NCBI RefSeq assembly: GCF_004682055.1
Contig: NZ_QUZU01000059.1
Coordinates: forward strand, 1 to 33,355
Direction of reading: 5' to 3'
DNA from: Pseudomonas kairouanensis
GTDB taxonomy: Bacteria; Pseudomonadota; Gammaproteobacteria; Pseudomonadales; Pseudomonadaceae
Length of the DNA: 33,355 bases
Position numbers and translations under genes: made by a program. This document shows, one piece after another, positions 28,711 through 33,355 of the stretch. The notes beneath the pieces are model-generated. The model searched no databases. It saw only the letters and a list, made by a program, of their open reading frames with translations, and was not told the origin of the DNA. The first letter of the stretch is position 1. Every line of letters starts with the position of its first letter.

Positions 28711-29927
28711 ATCCTGCTTCTAACTCGCGCTGGCCTGCGCCGATCCGCGCGCTGAGCCATCGCAACTTCCAGTTCTACTTTGTCGGCCAGGGGCTCTCCA
28801 CCCTGGGGAAATGGGTGCAACAGGTCGCGCTGTCGTGGCTGGCCTACCACCTGACGGGCTCGGCCGTGTTGCTGGGGGCGATTGCGTTTCTGACGCTGTT
28901 GCCCCAGTTACTGGTGGGGCCGTTGGCGGGCGCCTGGTCCGACCGGCATGACAAACGCCGCCTGCTGATGGCGGTGCAAACCGCACTGGCACTGCAATCG
29001 CTGACGCTGGCGCTGCTCACTTGGCAGCAGTGGATGGGCCGCGAGGTGATCATCGCGATGGCGCTGCTGCTGGGCTTGCTCAATGCCCTGGAAACACCGC
29101 TGCGCCAAGCCTTGATCGCCAGCTTCGTCGACGACCCCAAGGATCTGCCCAACGCCCTCGTACTCAATGCGATGCTGATCAACGCGGCGCGGTTTATCGG
29201 CCCTCCGTTGGCCGGTTTGCTGATCAACTGGAGCGGTGAGGCCGGTTGCTTTCTGCTCACCTCGTTTGCCTTCGGCATGTTGCTGATCGGATTGGGCAAG
29301 GTGAAAAGCCGCGCGCAGGTCAGGGCCTCGGGTTCGACGAGCGAAATTTTCCGCGAAGGCCTGCGCTACCTGTGGGGCACGCTCTCGATTCGACGCCTGC
29401 TGATCAGCGTGGTGATGGTCAACCTGTTGGCCTCCTGCTACACGGTACTGCTGCCAATCCTGGCCAAGCACGCGTTCAGCGGCGATGCCCAAACCCTTGG
29501 TTGGCTGTGGGGGGCGGCGGGGGCGGGAGCCTTTGTGGCGACGATCTTCCTGGCGTTTGCCGGCAGCACTTCCAGCCTGAGCCGCATCATCGTGATGGGC
29601 ACGGTGGTGTGCGCGGTTTCATTGTGCGCGGTGGCCGCGAACCCGCCGTTGTGGTTCACCTTGGCGGCACTGGCGGGTTTGGGGTTTGGCATTACGGTGA
29701 GCAATGTGAGCAGCAACATGACCCTGCAAAGTGCCGCGCCGGAAGCGTTGCGGGGCAGGGTGATCGCGTTCTATATCGCCATGCGGTTCGGCTTTGAAGC
29801 CATCGGCGGGTTGTTGGCGGGCCTGTTGGCGGCGGCGCTGAGCGTGCAATGGACCTTGCTGCTGGCGGGCGGTTTGCTGGGGTTGTATCAGTTGGTGAGT
29901 TGGCAGGTTGGTCGCAGGCGCAGTTGA
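28707..29927 (+). CDS. MFS transporter, EntS/DHA3-like exporter
   Basis: A 406-residue inner-membrane transporter with 10-12 hydrophobic segments. The start (LSHRNFQFYFVGQGLSTLG), GPLAGAWSDRHDKRRLL near residues 70-86 and the repeat-like second half resemble the EntS/DHA3 branch of MFS proteins, which usually export siderophores or drugs. The start is TTG at 28707, overlapping the RraA-family stop codon (TTGA); no other in-frame start lies before the first membrane segment, and GAG precedes it. The overlap implies coupled translation. Its partnership with a catabolic aldolase is odd for an exporter: it may remove an excess product, or may be misassigned by family resemblance. A 9-bp inverted repeat straddles its stop codon. 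Confidence 0.85.
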   Translation: MNPASNSRWPAPIRALSHRNFQFYFVGQGLSTLGKWVQQVALSWLAYHLTGSAVLLGAIAFLTLLPQLLVGPLAGAWSDRHDKRRLLMAVQTALALQSLTLALLTWQQWMGREVIIAMALLLGLLNALETPLRQALIASFVDDPKDLPNALVLNAMLINAARFIGPPLAGLLINWSGEAGCFLLTSFAFGMLLIGLGKVKSRAQVRASGSTSEIFREGLRYLWGTLSIRRLLISVVMVNLLASCYTVLLPILAKHAFSGDAQTLGWLWGAAGAGAFVATIFLAFAGSTSSLSRIIVMGTVVCAVSLCAVAANPPLWFTLAALAGLGFGITVSNVSSNMTLQSAAPEALRGRVIAFYIAMRFGFEAIGGLLAGLLAAALSVQWTLLLAGGLLGLYQLVSWQVGRRRS

Positions 29928-29944
29928 AAGAACCACGCCTGCGA
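29912..29944. terminator. Inverted repeat straddling the MFS stop codon
   Basis: TCGCAGGCG (29912-29920) and CGCCTGCGA (29936-29944) are perfect 9-bp inverted repeats around a 15-base loop that contains the MFS stop codon. It lies between two convergent genes, so it may help end or stabilise both transcripts. No U-tract is present. Confidence 0.35.
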
Positions 29945-29954
29945 TTCACCTCAA

Positions 29955-30998
29955 TCAGCGAAACGCTGGCACTACCTGCTCGATAAACAGCGCCAACGAC
30001 TTTTTCTTCTCGGCATGGGACAGGCTGTTGTCGCACCAGAAGCTGAACTCATCCACCCCCAATTCCTGGTAGTACTGGATGCGCGGGATGATCTCGGCGG
30101 CGGTGCCGATCATCGCGGTCTTGTGCAGGCTTTCCAGTTCGAACTCTGGGCGGCCCGCAAACTTCTCTGCCGGGCTGGGTTCAAGGAAACCGTTGACCGG
30201 TACCGTCTTGTTGCCGAACCAGGCATCGAAGGTGCGATAGAACTTCGAGATCGCCTTGGCCCCGACTTTCCACCCTTCTGGATCATCCTCGCCGTGTACG
30301 TGGGTGTGGCGCAGCACCATCAGTTGCGGGCGTGGCACGTCCGGGTTGTTGTCGAGGGCTGCCTGGAATTTGTTTTTCAGGTCCAGCACTTCTTCATCGC
30401 CCTTCATCAGCGGCGTGACCATCACGTTGCAACCGTTGGCCACCGCAAAGTTGTGGGAGTCCGGGTCGCGGGCGGCAATCCACATCGGCGGGGTGGGCTG
30501 CTGGATGGGCTTGGGCACGCTGGTGGAGGTGGGGAACTTCCAGATGTCGCCGTCGTGAGCGTAGTCGCCTTGCCACAGGGCGCGCACCACCGGCACCATT
30601 TCACGCAGGGCCTGGCCGCCGCTGGAGGCGGGCATGCCGCCGGCCATGCGGTCGAATTCCACCTGGTAGGCGCCACGGGCCAGGCCGACTTCCATGCGGC
30701 CGTTGCTGATCACGTCGAGCAACGCGCATTCACCCGCCACCCGCAGTGGGTGCCAGAACGGCGCGATGATGGTGCCGGCGCCCAGGTGAATGGTGGTGGT
30801 CTTGGCTGCGAGGTAAGCCAGCAACGGCATCGGGCTTGGCGAGATGGTGTATTCCATGGCGTGGTGTTCGCCAATCCAGACGGTGCTGAAACCACCGGCC
30901 TCGGCCATCAGGGTCAGTTCGGTCAGGTCTTCGAACAACTGACGATGGCTGACGCTTTCATCCCAACGTTCCATGTGTACGAACAGGGAAAACTTCAT
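29955..30998 (-). CDS. LLM-class (luciferase-like) flavin-dependent oxidoreductase
   Basis: A 347-residue enzyme of the bacterial-luciferase-like TIM-barrel family, which uses reduced FMN and oxygen, or F420 in other phyla. The N-terminus MKFSLFVHMERWDE, followed by FSTVWIGEHHAMEY near residue 40, TTIHLGAGTIIAPFWHPLRV, and GRMEVGLARGAYQVEFDR are family hallmarks. A long open frame extends upstream, but the ATG at 30998 has GAGGT at eight-base spacing and matches the family N-terminus. Substrates in this family range from alkanals and alkanesulfonates to nitrilotriacetate-like compounds and cannot be told from the sequence. It is divergent from the chemoreceptor, with 187 bases between starts, and convergent with the MFS gene. 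No flavin reductase is adjacent. Confidence 0.88.
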   Translation of the reverse strand: MKFSLFVHMERWDESVSHRQLFEDLTELTLMAEAGGFSTVWIGEHHAMEYTISPSPMPLLAYLAAKTTTIHLGAGTIIAPFWHPLRVAGECALLDVISNGRMEVGLARGAYQVEFDRMAGGMPASSGGQALREMVPVVRALWQGDYAHDGDIWKFPTSTSVPKPIQQPTPPMWIAARDPDSHNFAVANGCNVMVTPLMKGDEEVLDLKNKFQAALDNNPDVPRPQLMVLRHTHVHGEDDPEGWKVGAKAISKFYRTFDAWFGNKTVPVNGFLEPSPAEKFAGRPEFELESLHKTAMIGTAAEIIPRIQYYQELGVDEFSFWCDNSLSHAEKKKSLALFIEQVVPAFR

Positions 30999-31105
30999 GA
31001 CGCTTACCTCGGATCTATTGTGATCGGCCTGTCGACTGCGGGCCCTTAAGTGCTCTCGCCAATGTGAGCGTGCCTTGGAAGACAGCTGTTCGGCGGATTG
31101 ATTGT

Positions 31106-31115
31106 TGGTATACCA
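31106..31115. promoter_or_regulatory. TGGTATACCA palindrome, GntR-type operator candidate
   Basis: This perfect 10-bp palindrome lies in an AT-rich stretch between the flavin oxidoreductase and the chemoreceptor. GTATAC-centred palindromes are typical targets of FadR-subfamily GntR regulators. No GntR gene is in this window. Confidence 0.35.
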
Positions 31116-31185
31116 TAATACGAAATATCCGCAAAACTTTTCTCTCCAACGGTTACACACTCACCTCACAAGGAAGGCGAGCCTG

Positions 31186-33120
31186 ATGAACATAAAACAA
31201 AAATTGATTCTGGCCTTTGCGGTCATCGCCAGTGTGCCGGTGATACTGGTGGCGGTGCTGATTATCCTCAACGTGCGCCACGAGGCACGGGACGGTTTTG
31301 TCGACAGCAGCGGGCGCGAGATCCGCCAGGTCGACAATGCCATGCAGCTGTTTTTCGAAGGCATCAGCCAGAACGTCGCTTATCTGGCGGCGCACCCGCA
31401 ATTGCAGGGCATCAATGGCGACGTGAAGCGCTACCTGGCCAGCGATGCGGCGCGCGTCGCGCCCGGTGAGCGCGACCAACAACTGTTCAAGCTGTTCGAG
31501 GGGTTGGCCAAGAGTCATTCGGCCTACACCTATCTGTCTTTAGGCACCGAAGACGGCGGCTATGTGTTCTGGCCCGGCGACCCTGCGCTTGCCAACTACG
31601 ACCCGCGTACCCGTCCCTGGTACAAAACCGCCATGGCGCAACCGGGCAAGACCCTGCGCACCGAAGCCTATTACTGGGCCGCCGACGATGTGGTGCTGGT
31701 GAGCACCGTGCAAAGTTTCAACGACCGCAGCGGCGTGGTGAACATTGACGTGTCGCTCAAGCAACTCACGGACCTGGTCAAGCAGATCAAGCTGGGGGAG
31801 AGCGGTTACTTGATGTTGATGGAAGCTAACAACACGGTGTTAGTGGACCCGAATGACCCGTCCCATAACTTCAAGAAGCTGGGCGAGTTGGGGGAGGGCT
31901 ATCGCCAACTGAGCGAAGCCGGCCAGGGCCTGGTGCAAGTGGAACTGGCGGGTGAGCGCTACATGGCGCTGGTGTGGCCGTCCAAGGCATTGGGCTGGCG
32001 CTTTGTCGGGCTGGTGCGTGAGAGTGAAGTGATGGCGGGTGCGGCACGGCTCACGTGGCTGATCGCGGCCATTGCGTTGGTGTGCGGCGTGTTGTTTGCG
32101 GTGGCGGGCGCCTGGTTTGCCGGGTTGATCGTAAAGCCCATTCGCGGCGTGGCCAGTGGGTTGGAAGGCATTGCCCAGGGTGAAGGTGATTTGACTGCGC
32201 GGCTGGATGTGAAAGGGCGCGATGAGACGGCGCAACTGGCTGGCTGGTTCAACCAGTTCCTGGAAGCCATCCGCACGTTGATCCAGCGCATCGGCCAGGC
32301 GGCCGGGCAGATCCACAGCAGCTCCGGCAGTGCCACCGAGGTTTCGGTGGAAATGGCCGAAGTTGCCGAGCGCCAGCGCGAGGCGGTGGACATGGTGTCC
32401 ACGGCGTTCCATGAAATGGTTGCCACCTCCAATGAAGTGGCACGCTCTTGCAGCCAGGCGGCGGACTCTGCTGACAACGGCCAGCTTCAGGCCCGTACCG
32501 GGCAGCAGCAGATTGATGCGGCGGTGAGCAGTGTCGGGCGTTTGAGCGAAGAAATCGGCCATTCTGCCCAGGCCATGGAGCAATTGGAAAAAGACAGCAA
32601 CGACATCCAATCGATCTTGGGCACCATCCGCTCCATCGCCGAACAGACCAACCTGCTGGCGCTCAACGCCGCCATCGAAGCCGCCCGTGCCGGCGAACAG
32701 GGCCGCGGCTTTGCCGTGGTGGCAGACGAAGTGCGGGCGTTGGCCAAGCGCACTGCAGACTCTACCGGCGAGATCGACGGCCTGCTGGGCAACCTGGCGC
32801 GCCGCACCCACCAGATGGGCAAGCAGATGCATGCGAGCCTGGAGGTGTCCCAGGAGACGGTGGTGTCGATCAATGATGCGCGGGCCAGCTTTGGTTTGAT
32901 CCGTGAGTCGGTGGACGTGATCCGCGACATGAACGCCCAGATCGCCACGGCGGCAGAAGAGCAGCACCAAGTGGCCGAGGACATTAATCGGCATATCAGC
33001 CAGATTCACGGGGATGCGCAGTTGGTGGCAAGCCTGGCCGATTCCACGCGCCAGGATGCGCAGCAGTTGACGGCGTTGTCACAGACGTTGAACCAGTTGG
33101 TCAGCCGGTTCAGGACCTGA
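31186..33120 (+). CDS. Methyl-accepting chemotaxis protein with dCache sensor, amino-acid type
   Basis: A 644-residue chemoreceptor. Membrane segment 1 lies at about 7-29, a periplasmic dCache_1 domain at about 35-280, membrane segment 2 at about 291-315, HAMP at 316-370, and the cytoplasmic signalling domain ends near 640. The signalling hairpin is EQTNLLALNAAIEAARAGEQ (about 486-505). In the sensor, Tyr138, Arg143, Trp145, Tyr146 and Asp188 reproduce the motif YxxxxRxWY...D of amino-acid-binding dCache domains (Pseudomonas PctA numbering 121, 126, 128, 129 and 173). An amino acid or close analogue is therefore the likely ligand. The ATG at 31186 has AAGGAAGG upstream and places the first membrane segment correctly. 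No C-terminal CheR-tether pentapeptide is seen; the chain ends SRFRT. Confidence 0.93.
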   Translation: MNIKQKLILAFAVIASVPVILVAVLIILNVRHEARDGFVDSSGREIRQVDNAMQLFFEGISQNVAYLAAHPQLQGINGDVKRYLASDAARVAPGERDQQLFKLFEGLAKSHSAYTYLSLGTEDGGYVFWPGDPALANYDPRTRPWYKTAMAQPGKTLRTEAYYWAADDVVLVSTVQSFNDRSGVVNIDVSLKQLTDLVKQIKLGESGYLMLMEANNTVLVDPNDPSHNFKKLGELGEGYRQLSEAGQGLVQVELAGERYMALVWPSKALGWRFVGLVRESEVMAGAARLTWLIAAIALVCGVLFAVAGAWFAGLIVKPIRGVASGLEGIAQGEGDLTARLDVKGRDETAQLAGWFNQFLEAIRTLIQRIGQAAGQIHSSSGSATEVSVEMAEVAERQREAVDMVSTAFHEMVATSNEVARSCSQAADSADNGQLQARTGQQQIDAAVSSVGRLSEEIGHSAQAMEQLEKDSNDIQSILGTIRSIAEQTNLLALNAAIEAARAGEQGRGFAVVADEVRALAKRTADSTGEIDGLLGNLARRTHQMGKQMHASLEVSQETVVSINDARASFGLIRESVDVIRDMNAQIATAAEEQHQVAEDINRHISQIHGDAQLVASLADSTRQDAQQLTALSQTLNQLVSRFRT

Positions 33121-33156
33121 CTAGCACTGCTGGTTTCACTTTGAAGTGCGGTCAAG

Positions 33157-33258
33157 TGTGGGAACTGGCTTGCCTGCGAAAGCGATGGTTGAGGCACAAC
33201 ATTTCTGCCGTCAGCACCGCCGCCTTCGCAGCCTCGCTAAAGCTCGACAGCTCCCACA
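33157..33258. repeat. REPIN of a fourth subclass, GGAACTGGCTTGCCTGCGAAAGC
   Basis: The first arm starts TGTGGGAACTGGCTTGCCTG and the element closes with GCTCGACAGCTCCCACA. The first 62 bases recur at 33293-33354 with four mismatches. It lies downstream of the chemoreceptor; nothing else is seen in 33121-33355. Confidence 0.75.
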
Positions 33259-33292
33259 GTGGACCGAGTTTATCCTTTGGAATGCGACCCAC

Positions 33293-33355
33293 TGTAGGAG
33301 CTGGCTTGCCTGCGAAAGCGGTGGCTGAGGCACAACATTTCTGCCGTCAGCACCA
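33293..33355. repeat. Second copy of the same REP arm, cut by the window edge
   Basis: TGTAGGAGCTGGCTTGCCTG and the following 42 bases repeat 33157-33218 with four mismatches, in direct orientation at an offset of 136 bases. The element continues beyond the window, so this is the start of a tandem REPIN cluster. Confidence 0.8.

Overview
The window looks like chromosome of a Pseudomonas of the fluorescens group. The basis is the high G+C of the coding sequence, the dauBAR and gcd-oprB gene pairs, a xylA-xylFGH locus with a divergent xylR, and about ten REP/REPIN palindromes of several subclasses in the intergenic gaps. No tRNA, rRNA, prophage, transposase or CRISPR array was seen. Nearly all 28 genes called serve nutrient uptake and catabolism.

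Layout. (1) 64-2764, minus: dauB-dauA-dauR, D-arginine to L-arginine conversion and its regulator, with overlapping start and stop codons. (2) 2952-3620: an unrecognised secreted protein of unusually low G+C. (3) 3622-6169: a LysR regulator divergent from a CoA-acylating (methyl)malonate-semialdehyde dehydrogenase. (4) 6429-6761: a small lipoprotein. (5) 6873-13472: xylose uptake and isomerisation (xylA-xylF-xylG-xylH, minus) with the divergent activator xylR; no xylulokinase lies here. (6) 13561-20300: a SorC-type regulator, DhaL and DhaK kinase subunits, a GolD/DthD-like short-chain dehydrogenase, an ABC permease and ATPase, and a divergent RpiB-like isomerase. (7) 20307-24033: glucose porin oprB and PQQ glucose dehydrogenase gcd. 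(8) 24307-29927: an IclR regulator, an anion-symporter-type MFS permease, a 2-hydroxyacid dehydrogenase, a divergent RraA-family aldolase-like protein and a second MFS transporter. (9) 29955-33120: a luciferase-like flavin oxidoreductase divergent from a dCache chemoreceptor with an amino-acid-type binding motif.

The most interesting system is region 6. Its enzyme set (polyol dehydrogenase, DhaK/DhaL ketose kinase without DhaM, RpiB-type isomerase) matches what is needed to turn a C4 polyol such as D-threitol into D-erythrose 4-phosphate through D-erythrulose. The two divergent transcription units are bracketed by copies of one operator-like motif, TGATCATNTGATCGG, placed at and just downstream of plausible promoters, which suggests one repressor, most simply the SorC-type protein. 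No periplasmic binding protein accompanies the transporter. Region 8 is a second candidate for an uncharacterised catabolic route, with two related operator-like sites between its divergent genes.

Start codons were re-chosen where a Shine-Dalgarno site or family alignment favoured an internal start. Functional calls rest on recognised motifs and remembered family members, not on searches.
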